Shown: in pieces, positions 12,700 to 22,601 of the stretch | How the letters are laid out: each line of letters opens with the position of its first letter | Position numbering within the stretch: the first letter of the stretch is position 1 | DNA from: Rehmannia glutinosa | Taxonomy: Eukaryota; Streptophyta; Magnoliopsida; Lamiales; Orobanchaceae | Assembly (NCBI GenBank): GCA_016081115.2 | Contig: CM071933.1 | Coordinates: 65,114,660 to 65,178,659 of the forward strand | Direction: 5' to 3' | DNA length: 64,000 bases | The notes under the pieces: generated by a model | What the model saw: only the letters and a program-made list of their open reading frames with translations | Told to the model about the DNA's origin: nothing | Database searches by the model: none | Translations under genes and position numbers: made by a program

Positions 12700-14167
12700 T
12701 TTTTGGTGCGCTAATGTTGCTTGATTGTTTTACGCTTTATATTGTATATGTTTATATATAGATTATATTTCTTATATGGATTCAATTTAACTAGCAACAC
12801 CACACTATTTTTACACATTCCGTGCATCGCCACAATTTAACGGAAAAAGTTGTAATCAAATTATATAATTCAACAAACACACAATATATGATTCACATAT
12901 CATATGGTTTAGCTTAACATCTTCCGTGCATCGGACGGGTCAGCACACTAGTTATGTTAAAATCCAAAACGAAAAATCAATACTTTCGAGTATAAATTAG
13001 ATAAAAAAAATAATTTGAAAGTTACATTGATATTAAACTAATATATAGTATAGTACTATAGTCTATATCATGAAAGAAAGATTTAGAATTACAATATTAA
13101 AATTTTAGCACTTAAATATGAATTAAAAAAATTTAATGTATAAGTTAAATATAAATTATAAAAAGTTAAACTCGTATAGTACTAATAGTTTTAGTATGTA
13201 TTTTTGAAATTGCACTAAAATAAGATTGAAAGTATATCCGTTTAATAATTTTTACCCTGATTTTTTTTTCATATTTTTTGTATGTTTTATTTGTGAAATA
13301 TTTGAATCTCCGTTTCTCCGAACCATCCCGAACCGTTCCGTACCGTCTCATTAGAACCGAATCTCCGTTCCGAACCGTACCGAACTTTCGGGACGGTTTG
13401 GGACGGGGATTTTTTTTTATGGTTCGGTTCTGGGAGATTTAATTTTGGAATCTCCGAACTTCGGGACGGTTCTGGAGATTTCTAAATCTCCTGACCGAAC
13501 CGGACCGTGCACACCCCTATTTCCCTTTAAGGAAAAACAATAACAGGAATACCCTTATCGTGCGCATACTCTGCACCTCCACAATCTACAAAACATGTGA
13601 CGACGATTCGAGATCTGGAGTCGATAAACCAGAAAAAATAATAACGCCATTAAAGTTGCATTCTAGATAATTCTCGATAACAGTAGTAATTAATCTTCTT
13701 AAAAGTCATTAACGGCAGCAAAAGCTTTCGCAACATAACTATTGGACAACTAAAGAATACAAAAACAAAAAGAAGATAAAAAAGGAAATAGCGTTAAGGT
13801 TATACCATGTTTATTGGTGACGAGAACAACAATATCACCATGTATAGACCCATTACTCGTTGCCTCATAAATCGACCTGAAATTGGAGCCTCCGCCTGAG
13901 ACAAACACTGCCAAATTTTTTCTTCTAATTTTTGCTTTTGCTTTATCTTCTTCTATATTGAAAACACCTTTATATTCAGCTTTCTCAACTGCATTTCTAC
14001 ACTGTAAGTTTCTCTTGGTGACTAAAGGGTCTGAATAAAAAGAACAGTAATAACTTTTCATAGAAACCCATTTTGAAGAACCGATTTCGGATTGAAATGG
14101 TGTTGATGACTTTGTGATTAAATGGGTTTTACAGGTTTGAATGGAAGAAACGGCTCGATGAAAATTG

Positions 14168-15393
14168 GGCAAAAATATTTTTTTAGTCCACTATGTGAAA
14201 TTAGTCCACTAATGGACAAAAATCAAATTTTTAGTCCACTCATCTGCTATTGTAGGTTGCAATCCTATGTGGATTTTTTTTCTTTTTGTTTTTATTTTGA
14301 CCGTAAAATATGAATTGTTTTTGTTGATAGAGCATTTATGTGGCATTTTGGAGGGAAATATATTATTTTCAATGTGATTTGATAAAAAAAATATATAACA
14401 TTTATTATGAATCAAATGAAAATAGTTTACTATTAATTTGAAAAACAAAAAATAATTTCAAAAAATCCATGAAAAATAAAAATAATATTAATAAAATTTA
14501 AGATATTTTAATTGATAAATATATTGGAAATTATAAAATAAAAAAATTATTTATATCATAAGTTTAGATTATAAATTATATAATTGGATAAGTAAAATTT
14601 TATTTTTATAATTAAAGAGTAATAACTGAATTGTTTTTTTATACAGTTTTTTTAAATTTAAATAGTTTTTTATACAACTTCTTTTGTAAATAAATAGTCT
14701 TTTTATGCAGTTTTTAAAAATTTAAATAGTTTTTTATACAGTTTTTTTGTAATTAAATAGTGTTTTATACAGTTTTTTTTGTAAATAAATAGTTTTTATA
14801 CAGTTTTTTAAAATTGAAATAGTTTTTATACAGTTTTTTTTGTAATTAAATAGTTTTTTATACAGTTTTTTAATTATAAAAAAACTGTATAAAAATATTT
14901 AAATGTTAAAAACCCGTATAAAAAAACTATTTAATTATAAAAATAAAAGTTTATTTATCCAATTAAATAGTTTATAATTTAAACTTATGATATAAATAAT
15001 TTTTTTTATTTTATAATTTCGAACATATTTATCCAATTAAAATATCTTAAATTTTATTAACATTATTTTTATTTTTCATGGATTTTTTAAATTATTTTTT
15101 GTTTTTCAAATTAATAAATAATTTAAATATTTTATTTAAACTATTTTCATTTTATTTATAATAAATCTTATATATTGAAAATAATATATTTTCCTCCAAA
15201 ATGCCACATAATATGCCCTATCAACAAAAACAATTCATACTTTAAGACCAAAAAGAAAAGCAAAAAGAAAAAAAATTCCACATAGGACTGCAACCTGCAA
15301 TAGCAGATGAGTGGACTAATTTCAAATAAACTTAAGAAAGTGGACTAAATATCTAAAGTAGTCCACTTAGTGGATTAAAAAAATATTTTTGCC
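14168..15393. mobile_element. Foldback MULE (Mutator-like) inserted in GART exon 1
   Basis: The ends are long inverted repeats beginning GGCAAAAATATTTTTTTAGT on the left and mirrored at 15375-15393. The arms stay alike for about 200 bp and are recognisable far inwards, including agtccact and tgccacat blocks. The element is flanked by perfect 9-bp direct repeats TGAAAATTG at 14159-14167 and 15394-15402, the size diagnostic of Mutator superfamily insertions. Removing 1235 bp restores the GART exon 1 frame. The middle is AT-rich and holds about seven copies of a ttttatacagttttt-type repeat at 14630-14900. No transposase is present. Confidence 0.9.
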
Positions 15394-15402
15394 TGAAAAT
15401 TG

Positions 15403-15500
15403 CCCTGAATAATGACATGTTGGGGTTCCATTATATTTGAAATTAGCAGAAGTGATGTAATGAAGTCGGCGTTTTATGCTCCTCGACGGTGGGATTTATG
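15403..15500 (-). promoter_or_regulatory. Remaining 5' end and upstream DNA of the GART gene
   Basis: Between the two MULE insertions about 100 bp of host DNA remains. It contains the GART start codon (15431-15429, minus) and about 60 bp of upstream leader or promoter. Everything further upstream is displaced by the 4.9-kb MULE at 15501-20410 and resumes at about 20420. No TATA box can be assigned. Confidence 0.5.
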
Positions 15501-15859
15501 GGGGTAAGTTCATAAATGGCCTTTTTACTAGGTCAAACAACAATTTTGGCTTTACTTATAGAAAACATACTTTTATGGCCTTTTTCATTTAAAAAATCTA
15601 AAATACCCTTATATACATTTTTAAAGCACAAAATTGACCTCATTCTTTATATTAACAAAATTGACTTCAAGCCCTCATTCATTTCACACAACCAACTTCT
15701 TCAATCTTAGTTGATTCTACAACTTAGAGTATTTCGGCTAATTATTGGAGGCAAGTATCATCTATTAGTTCTATATTGTCATATTGGTTGAAATTTTTGA
15801 CATGTTTTGATTATTACGACAATAAATAGCTGAACCCAAGAACCCTGATAAATTTTTCG

Positions 15860-15965
15860 CGATAAAATGACCCTGGTTGTTTTTTTGGTCGTTTAGACCA
15901 TTAAACGACTCTGGTTGTTTTTTGGTCGTTTAGACCATTAAAAGACTAGTTATTTTTTGGTTGTT
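15860..15965. repeat. Left subterminal palindromic repeats of the MULE
   Basis: Repeats of the form tggtcgtttagaccattaaa and acgactctggttgtttt occur two to three times just upstream of the transposase ORF. The core ACGACT/AGTCGT is the same as in the right subterminal block of this element. In other MULEs and hAT elements such subterminal repeats bind the transposase; that role here is inference. Confidence 0.6.
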
Positions 15966-16048
15966 TTTTGATCTTGAGTTGGTTCGCAGTGCATTGTTTT
16001 TTATACAATGTGGGTTTTCTCTTACACTTTTTTCTTTGAAGTGTAGGC

Positions 16049-17575
16049 ATGACTCCACCATTTTGGGTAACTGTATTTTATTTTGGGGAACTTGTCAACG
16101 AATATGGCAAATGGGTAAGGAAGAAAGAAAATAATGGCAATGTCGGTGTAGAAGGCCTTCCAATCACTATCGATATGTCATATGAAGAGTTAAATTCTCA
16201 ATTTCAAGACCTTTGCAACGTTGATTCTTCATTGTATGATATTGAGATGAGGTTTCTTGCCCCTGCGGGTTGTGATAAAGTTCCAGTTCATATTGATTGT
16301 GATAGACGATTAAAATGGTTTTTAAGTGTCAATACACAAGGTCAACTCTCTCCAATTTATGTAACACTTGTGAGAAAGGGTCCAGTTGGGCTGGCAAATG
16401 AGTATGAATCAAACAATTACCAACAACTAGTAGGAGACAATGTAGTTGGTTTTGACATGCAACAAGAAGAAAATTATCATTATTGTGAGGTGGAAGAAAA
16501 TGATAACGGCCAGCAAAGAATCGAATGAATGAGTTGCAGATTATTTCAGAAAACAATCTAGGTAATGATGTTACACCTGAACAGCTGCTGCACAATGCTA
16601 TAGAGAAGAAAATGCATTCACAAGTGAGCACCTTTTTTCTTCTTCAGTTAACAGTACATCGCATGTGATACCTGATGGTGATTTACAGCCAGGTCGAGTA
16701 TTCAATACCAAAAACGAACTTCAGGAAGTCATATATTTTCTTGCATTGAAGCATAATTTTGAATTCAAGGTTAAAAAACCAAATAAAGAGGTGTATACAG
16801 TTGTATGCACCGATGAGAATTGCAAATGGCGTTTGCGGGCAACAAAGTTCAATGAAAGTCACTTTTTTGAGATTCGAAAATATACACATGAACATACTTG
16901 CTCTATAAGTATGGCTTGCAATGATCATAGACAAGCAACAATGCGGATCATAGGGAAACATGTCATGGATAAGTTGAAAGATCCCAACACCACGTACAGA
17001 TCAACAAATCTCATGAATGACATTCATCATGATGACTTTGGCATACAAATTAGTTATCAACAGGCAAGGAGGTGTAGAGAAGCTGCTTTAGAACTTATAT
17101 GTGGTTCGCCTGAGGATAGTTATACTAGTTTACCCGCATATCTCCACAACTTGGCCCTTGTTAATCCCGATATTGTGTACTATTTAGAGCTTGATGACGA
17201 TAACCGCTTCAAGTACCTTTTTTTGGCATTTGGGCCTTGCATTCGTGGATTTCACTCATCAATGCGACCGGTTCTTGTTGTAGATGGCACATTCTTGACT
17301 GCAAAGTATAGAGGTACGTTGATTGTTGCTACATGTTAGGATGCAAATATGCAGATATATCCTCTAGCTTGGGGCATTGTTGATTCCGAGAATGATGCTT
17401 CATGGCATTGGTTTTTTTAAAAAACTGAAAGAAATAACAGGTGATAGGGAAGATCTTGTTGTTATATCTTACCGTCATAGAAGTCTCATCAATGCAGTGC
17501 GAGATGTTTATCATAATGCCCGTCACGGTCATTGCATCTATCACATAAAAGGAAACTTGAGGACCGTAACTCGAA
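16049..17575 (+). pseudogene. MuDR-family MULE transposase, frameshifted and C-terminally truncated
   Basis: The first frame (16049-16528) is the variable N-terminal region of plant MURA-like proteins. A frameshift near 16525 leads to the next frame, which runs to a TAG at 17337-17339. It contains the DBD_Tnp_Mut DNA-binding module (GRVFNTKNELQEVIYFLAL, then a C-x4-C type CTDENCKW and HEHTC) and the start of the MULE catalytic domain, VLVVDGTFLTAKYRGTLIVA, with the first catalytic Asp. After the stop the same domain continues (YPLAWGIVDSENDASWHWFF). After another shift it reads DREDLVVISYRHRSLINAV and HCIYHIKGNLR. Homology ends near 17575. The rest of the catalytic domain and the SWIM zinc finger are missing. 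Confidence 0.88.
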
Positions 17576-17589
17576 ATGCTAATTCTGTA

Positions 17590-18170
17590 CATTCGCCTCT
17601 TTCTCAACCACCTCAATAGGAACAATTGGGGCTCCTTTGTCAATTTGTTCATTAGGAACAATCGGGTGCTTCCTTGTCAACTGCTCATTAGGAACAATCG
17701 GGGCTCCTTGTCAACCACCTCGGTTGGAACAACATGCGCCCCCTTTTCAACCACCTCAACTGTTGGGGCTCCCTTATCGAACTGCTCATCAGCAACCGTC
17801 GAAGAAGGAGGATGATGCATAACCTACAAAGAAAAATACAAATTGTAACTCAATATCACTTAATGAAAAATACACGAATTAAAATGTGCAATTCAAAATT
17901 TTAAGCATAGCTCTCTTATATACCTCATCACGCCAAAATGGGCTTGTTGCATCCGCCTCTTCATTTGGCCTCATCTGTAAGATGATCTCCATTTTTCGAT
18001 CTAATGCATTCATTTTTTGCTCCAATACATCTATTTTCCCACTTAATCTTCTATCCATTGACAAAATAGCATTTAAAAGACGTTTTAAATTGATAGGAGC
18101 ATCAGAAGTAGATCGATGTTGCGTAGAAGGAGGTCTATGCACATCCTACAAGAAAAAAAAGCACAAATTA
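17590..18170 (-). pseudogene. C-terminal part of a MULE-carried DUF1985/Ulp1-type protein: coiled coil and repeat region
   Basis: On the minus strand, 18142-17879 encodes a charged segment with LLNAILSMDRRLSGKIDVL and LDRKMEIILQM, a likely coiled coil as found between DUF1985 and the Ulp1 protease in plant MULE partner proteins. Further left, 17600-17720 contains three to four tandem copies of a 35-36 bp unit (aggaacaatcggggctcc-like) which on the minus strand encode a PIVPNEQ repeat. The Ulp1 cysteine-protease domain expected next is absent. The boundary with the transposase fragment lies near 17580, suggesting an internal deletion. Confidence 0.6.
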
Positions 18171-18703
18171 TAATTTAATTTCATCTATGACATAAATGAA
18201 ATGAAAAGTGCATTTTAAAATTTTAAAATTTCTTACTTCTTGGATGATGTTCATTGTGTATCGCCAAAATCACCATCAGGTGATACCTCTTCTGCCTCAT
18301 CTGATTGGGTGCCCTCACTGTCTGTACCAAAAAATCGCATGCAGTCCAATAATTTTTCCTCAGGTGTAAGAGATAATTTTGTGCAAACTTTAAGCTGAAA
18401 TCACATAAGAAATATTTTTATCAATAAATATTTAGATATTCAAATTCATAAAAATAGAGAAGTTGTTTAAAAATTAAAATACTCACATTCGGTGAATCCA
18501 ATATCCCAGAAATATTTAAGTGTCCAGGTTTAACGTTTGAATTCCATCACAACATCCTTGGAATATTTCTCTTAGTCATATATGTTTGAAATAAACTTGC
18601 GATACTCGGAATCGTCTCAAATGCCCACACCTTAAAGAAAAAATACATATAAGTGACAAGTTAGTAAAAGATTACTTGGATAACAATTTATAATTAAAAA
18701 AAA

Positions 18704-19380
18704 TTATAGATATAAACTAAAACTTGAGAAAAGATATGACAAGTTCAATAGTTTATTTACCTGTAGAGCAAATGGAAATCCCCATAAGGAATATTGACTT
18801 GTTGCTTTAGCAAACTCTCTCCGATACCCATGAATGGTGAATGTGAAACATCTTCTACCCCACGGATATTTGTTGAATAATTCAAGATTGTCAACTATAT
18901 TTAACACATCCATCTCAATAGATGTAGCTATTTCCTTGGCTCTCAATATACGCTCATAAATAAGTATTAATCCAAGTTTATATTTATCCTCCTCGTCCTC
19001 CACCTCCTTAAATGCCACTTCTAGATTTTCAACTGACACATGCCCAAACTCGTTAAAATATTCATTCGCTAGCCTATTTTCACCGGGCAAATTATTTCTA
19101 ATTTTCTCCTCATTACCAGAGTTAAGTCTTGTAATGAAAATGAAATCCTTATATGAAAAACAAATAGCATTTCCCCATCAAATGAGAACAAAATCTCATC
19201 TATATCATCATCGACTAATTTATCATTATAAGCAATCCTCCGCAACATCAAACTATGCAAGAGTTTCCCCGACATTTGAATTCCATTGTTCAAATAATGA
19301 AAGTTGCCAAAACATGATTTCAAAAGCTTCTCTTTATATTCATCATTCAAATGATCATATACCATCCCAAATTTTGTCAA
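18704..19380 (-). pseudogene. DUF1985-like protein of the MULE, N-terminal region
   Basis: Two overlapping minus-strand frames, 19380-19069 and 19090-18704, encode the DUF1985 type of sequence. The second contains YKLGLILIYERILRAKE and LELFNKYPWGRRCFTFTI, matching the FNxYPWGR signature of that domain; the first includes MLFVFHIRISFSLQDLTLVM. A frameshift or intron separates the frames. In plant MULEs this domain belongs to a large partner protein of unknown function, often fused to a Ulp1-like protease. Transcription would run towards the transposase gene. Confidence 0.7.
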
Positions 19381-19509
19381 AGTACTTTGAACCGAAACTT
19401 TAGATTAAATGAATCCTCGCGTTTAATAGCATATTTTATTCTGAAATTACATAAGAACAAAATTTAAACAAACTAATACACTTACAAAAAAAATACATTG
19501 TGTAAAAAA

Positions 19510-19990
19510 TAAAATGACTTGAGTCTTTTATAAACGACTACAGTTGTTCCCAAAACGACTAGAGTTGTTTACAAAACAAATAGAGTTTTTTTGTTATAAT
19601 TTAAATTGCATTAAACGAAAAATGACTCGGGTCGTTTATAAACAACTAGAGTCGTTTATGCTAAAAAAATTACCAAAATTATATTAAAAGCTTTCCCCAT
19701 GGATTACATAAGAACAAAATTTAAACATGAACTAATAAACTTACAAAAAAAAAAAAATACATTGTGTTAAAAAATGACTTCAGTCTTTTATAAACAACTA
19801 CAGTTGTTTCCAAAACGACTCTAGTCGTTTACAAAACGACTAGAGTCGTTTGTTGGTATTTTAAACTGTAAAAGAACTAGTGTATAAATGACCCCAACCA
19901 TTTTGTAAACGACCCGAGTCTTGAGTCGATTGAACAAAAAATGACTCGAGTCATTTATAAAACAAGTGGAGTCGTTTATGCGCGAATCTT
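19510..19990. repeat. Right subterminal palindromic repeats of the MULE
   Basis: At least eight copies of ACGACT-n-AGTCGTTT type palindromes are scattered here, for example aacgactctagtcgttta and aaacgactagagtcgtttg near 19815-19850, with diverged versions at 19530-19660 and 19910-19980. They lie upstream of the minus-strand DUF1985 ORF, mirroring the left block upstream of the transposase ORF. Confidence 0.7.
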
Positions 19991-20419
19991 TACCAAAACT
20001 ATATATTCGCAACTAAATCAATTCAAAAGCTTTCCCCCATGACTATTAGAACAAGAAAAACACAAATAATGATAATAAATCAATTAATACCTCAATGGTT
20101 CCATTTCCACGTCAAAAGCAAGCGATTTTGGTTGAGAAAATCCTAAAACATAATGTAAGAACAACTATGGATGATGAACTTCGACTTCTTATAAATTTCC
20201 GATCGATGCCGAGTCGTTTTCCCGTTGTTTTGACAAGAAAATTCGAAATATTGGAGATGGTGGAGACCAACGGTCTATTTGGGAGAGAAAGAGATAGAGA
20301 GAGAAATTTTAAGAAAGGTAATAAAATATTTTTTTTAATATGACTTAAGAAGTCAAGGGCCAAATTTGTATTAAAGTCGGGTGACCTGGCCATACTTGAC
20401 TATTCCCACGGGGTTTATG

Positions 20420-20907
20420 CTCTGTGAAAATGGGTATGGGATCAATATAGTCATGGTCAATCAGAAAGAGTCCATGGTTGCAATCGAACCAAACGGAATT
20501 AGTTTGTTTATTATCCAGTCGATCTCCTGAATTATCGAATATATCAGTGGTTCACGAACTTCTTACCTAAACGAGCTTAATATATCATAAATTAAATTAT
20601 TCTTCAATTTACTAAAAAAATAAAATTATATATTTTTAAAACGTGTATTATATCTATTAAAATAATTATTTTATTCAAACAAGTAATTTATTTAAATATT
20701 TTTATTTTTATTATAAGTAAACATATAAAAATTAAAATCAAGTCAAAATTATTTAATTTATCCGAGTTTACTAGCGAGTCTGCCCATGATCTAACGAGTC
20801 TAATATCTCTAAGCTTGAGTTTAGTTCATTTATTTTAATGAGCCTCTTTAGAAGAACACACACGAGCTTTTATTAAGTCAAACTCTGAAGTTTGGTTCAT
20901 TTATAGC
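20420..20907. other. Host or older repeat DNA between the MULE and a hAT-type MITE
   Basis: The first 150 bp probably continue the GART upstream region displaced by the MULE. From about 20560 the sequence becomes AT-rich with cgagctt and gagtttagttcattta motifs that look like an old repeat. No ORF with recognisable content. Confidence 0.4.
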
Positions 20908-21432
20908 TAGGGAGGGATCCATAAATATTTTACAAGGGGGGCACAAAATAAATACGACTATAAATTATATCAAAATTATTAATGGTAGCACACTTTGTTA
21001 TTTTTTAACCTAATTAATATATAGCTTTTAAAAATTTGTATAACACTATAATGTTATATAATGAAGTTAACATTTTTTTAATAATGTTATATAATATTTT
21101 TTTAATTTATAATGTTATAGTGATTTAGGAATTATAATTTAGGGCACACTATTAATTTATAAATCTTTTATAAATTATAATGTTATTAATGTTATAATTT
21201 TGGGCACATTATTAACTTAATGTTATATATTTTATAATGTTATATGACTTTCTTTTTTAAAAAATATTAATATATTATATAACTTTTTACATTATTTAGT
21301 AGTGTTATTGTTATATATATAAATTAATGTTACATTATTTCCAAAAAAAATGTTACATAAATAACAAAAGTTAAAAAAAAAATATCTATGGGGACACGTG
21401 CCCCCATAGTAGTACATGTAGATTCGTCTATG
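20908..21432. mobile_element. hAT-type MITE, 525 bp, with perfect 8-bp target duplication
   Basis: The flanks TTTATAGC at 20900-20907 and 21433-21440 are identical 8-bp direct repeats, the hAT size. The termini are imperfect inverted repeats: TAGGGAGGGATCCATAAAT on the left and, reverse-complemented, CATAGACGAATCTACATG on the right. Just inside both ends is a GGGGGCAC block. The interior is AT-rich (ttataatgttata repeats) and has no ORF. This family is common in eudicots as elements with GGCGGATC-type ends. Confidence 0.75.
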
Positions 21433-21744
21433 TTTATAGCCCCAATAAAAACTTATAATTCAAATTTTTTATTTATTTTACTTTTCATTTTTTAAAATTC
21501 TTTTATTTTTTATTGTTTTGTCGTTTAAATGAGATGCTAGTACTAATTTTTGTTTTCTGGCGTTATATTTGCAGCTCCATTTTCATTTTGGGACAATTAT
21601 TACGCACCATCTGGGCACTTTATAGGTGTTAGTCTCTTGGAGTAAAATGGAATTAATCAATTACTTAAGGAATAAATAAAATGCTATTTTTTTTTTATTT
21701 TTGAGCTGAAGGATATCATCGTCACAAATGTTGGTGCATGACAA

Positions 21745-22060
21745 ATTTTGGAGTATTTTACTATTTTAGGCAACAAAAGAGAAAAAAAAAAGTAAAAAAC
21801 TTAAAAAGGGTATTACGCAAATAAAATAATCAAAAGTGAAGAATTTTTTTATTTCATTGTGAGAAACGGATAAAACCGTGTTATTTTGGAAAATAACCAT
21901 TGTCCTTAATATTTGGGCTTGTGGATTAATCAAGTTTCGGAGTATTTCTGGCAACAAAAGAGAAAAGGCTCAAAATAGTTATTACTCAAATAAAATAAAA
22001 TAAAAATTGGAGAATTATGTACTCTTTTTTATTTGGAAAAACTCATAAAACCATGTTGTT
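21745..22060. repeat. Tandem duplication with a period of about 190 bp
   Basis: The block ggagtatt-n-ggcaacaaaagagaaaa, followed by tattac(g/t)caaataaaata, a gaagaatttttt-type stretch and ataaaaccgtgtt, is present at about 21747 and again at about 21938, with substitutions and small indels. No gene is visible in or near it. Confidence 0.6.
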
Positions 22061-22132
22061 TTTTTTTGATAACTGAGATTTCATGTTCCCACATGACTAG
22101 TTCTCGGAAAAATAGCCCCCGGCTCTTACAAT

Positions 22133-22430
22133 GGCTCTCGGGTTCTTAATATCCTCAACTACCGCGCACAAAGAGTCGTCCCCCAAGCCCCGACTCCTCA
22201 GGAACTTTCTCAAATAAACCGCGAGAATGTACAATGACTCCCGGGTTCCTAATATCCTCAACTACCGCGCACAAGGAGTCGTCTCCCAAGCCCCTAGCTC
22301 CTCAGGAACTTCCTCAAATAAACCGCGAGAATGTATATGGCTCTCGGGTCTCTAATATCCTCAACTACCGTGCACAAGGAGTCGTCCCCCAAGTGATTGC
22401 TTCATACTGGACTCCCTCAATCTAACCGCA
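22133..22430. repeat. GC-richer tandem repeat, about three copies of a 103-bp unit
   Basis: Units start with gg(c/a)ctctcgggttc at 22133, 22236 and 22339. Each continues with taatatcctcaactaccg, cacaaggagtcgtc and, in the first two, ctcctcaggaactt and aaataaaccgcgagaatg. Spacing is 103 bp both times. Base composition is much richer in GC than the surrounding DNA. A tRNA B-box-like ggctcgaaccc lies downstream at about 22510, so a degenerate retroelement origin is possible. Confidence 0.85.
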
Positions 22431-22601
22431 GGTTCCCACCGAGTTTCAGCCTTCCACACTGCTGCTTGAAGCCCTCAATATTAATAGTTCCACCATTGTA
22501 CCCCGGGAGGCTCGAACCCTTGACCTCTCATGGAGAAGTCAAACATTACCTCACTTGTCACCACGTGGTATACATTTGTAGCCAAAACACCGTAGTAATT
22601 A

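Larger units (their letters stand above)
2232..12951 (+). mobile_element. Helitron with RPA-like and helicase remnants, carrying a nested solo LTR
   Basis: The 5' end is TC in TCTATATATATAATAGC, directly after host A (2231). The 3' end is CTAG at 12948-12951, directly before host T (12952), preceded by a CCGTGCATCGGACGG hairpin-type motif about 14 bp upstream. Helitrons insert between A and T, so both junctions fit. Inside, an RPA/OB-fold-like fragment near the 5' end and the C-terminus of a Pif1-type Helitron helicase near the 3' end are both on the plus strand, as in autonomous plant Helitrons. The Rep/HUH nuclease domain was not found. About 4.26 kb of the span is an LTR inserted later, leaving about 6.5 kb of Helitron. 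Confidence 0.7.
1452..13518. mobile_element. Terminal-inverted-repeat element (hAT-like, non-autonomous) in GART exon 2, itself split by a Helitron
   Basis: The ends are perfect inverted repeats: AGGGGTGTGCACGG at 1452-1465 and CCGTGCACACCCCT at 13505-13518. Both subterminal regions are rich in CCGAACC/GGTTCGG and GGAGAT motifs, as in a common plant family of GGGGTGTGCA-ended elements. The flanks 1444-1451 (tctttcct) and 13519-13526 (atttccct) agree at 5 of 8 positions, a weak candidate for a decayed 8-bp duplication. GART exon 2 coding sequence abuts both sides, which fixes the element boundaries independently. Without the inner Helitron it is about 1.35 kb (1452-2231 plus 12952-13518). No transposase is visible; superfamily assignment is inference. 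Confidence 0.75.
1401..15431 (-). pseudogene. PUR3: Phosphoribosylglycinamide formyltransferase (GART/PUR3), 5' half, disrupted by nested transposons
   Basis: In plants this enzyme transfers a formyl group from 10-formyltetrahydrofolate to GAR in plastid purine synthesis. Reading on the minus strand, exon 1 starts with ATG at 15431-15429 and runs to 15394. It is interrupted by a foldback MULE and resumes in the same frame at 14158-13806 once one 9-bp target copy is removed. It carries a transit-peptide-like start and then LAVFVSGGGSNFRSI, the GAR-binding loop, and GDIVVLVTNK. A GT donor follows at 13805-13804. Exon 2 begins after AG at 13585 with DCGGAEYAHDKGIPVIVFP and is broken at about 13519. 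It resumes at 1451 with KSCFSQDLVIALR, ending at a GT donor at 1400-1399. Joining the two exon-2 halves also needs a 1-nt correction. Later exons are not seen. The gene is certainly dead; whether it is a duplicate of an active copy cannot be told here. Confidence 0.88.
15501..20410. mobile_element. Mutator-like transposon (MULE) with transposase and convergent DUF1985-type ORFs
   Basis: The left end (GGGGTAAGTTCATAAATGGCC) and the right end (reverse complement GTGGGAATAGTCAAGTATGGCC) form imperfect terminal inverted repeats that continue into AGGTCA and AATTTTGGC/AAATTTGGCC blocks. The flanks GGATTTATG (15492-15500) and GGGTTTATG (20411-20419) match at 8 of 9 positions, a decayed 9-bp target duplication. 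A MuDR-type transposase reads rightwards from about 16.05 kb, and DUF1985-like ORFs read leftwards from 19.38 kb, the usual layout of plant MULEs that carry a Ulp1-protease-type partner gene. Both genes are broken and appear truncated where they meet near 17.58 kb, so this copy is non-autonomous. Confidence 0.8.
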
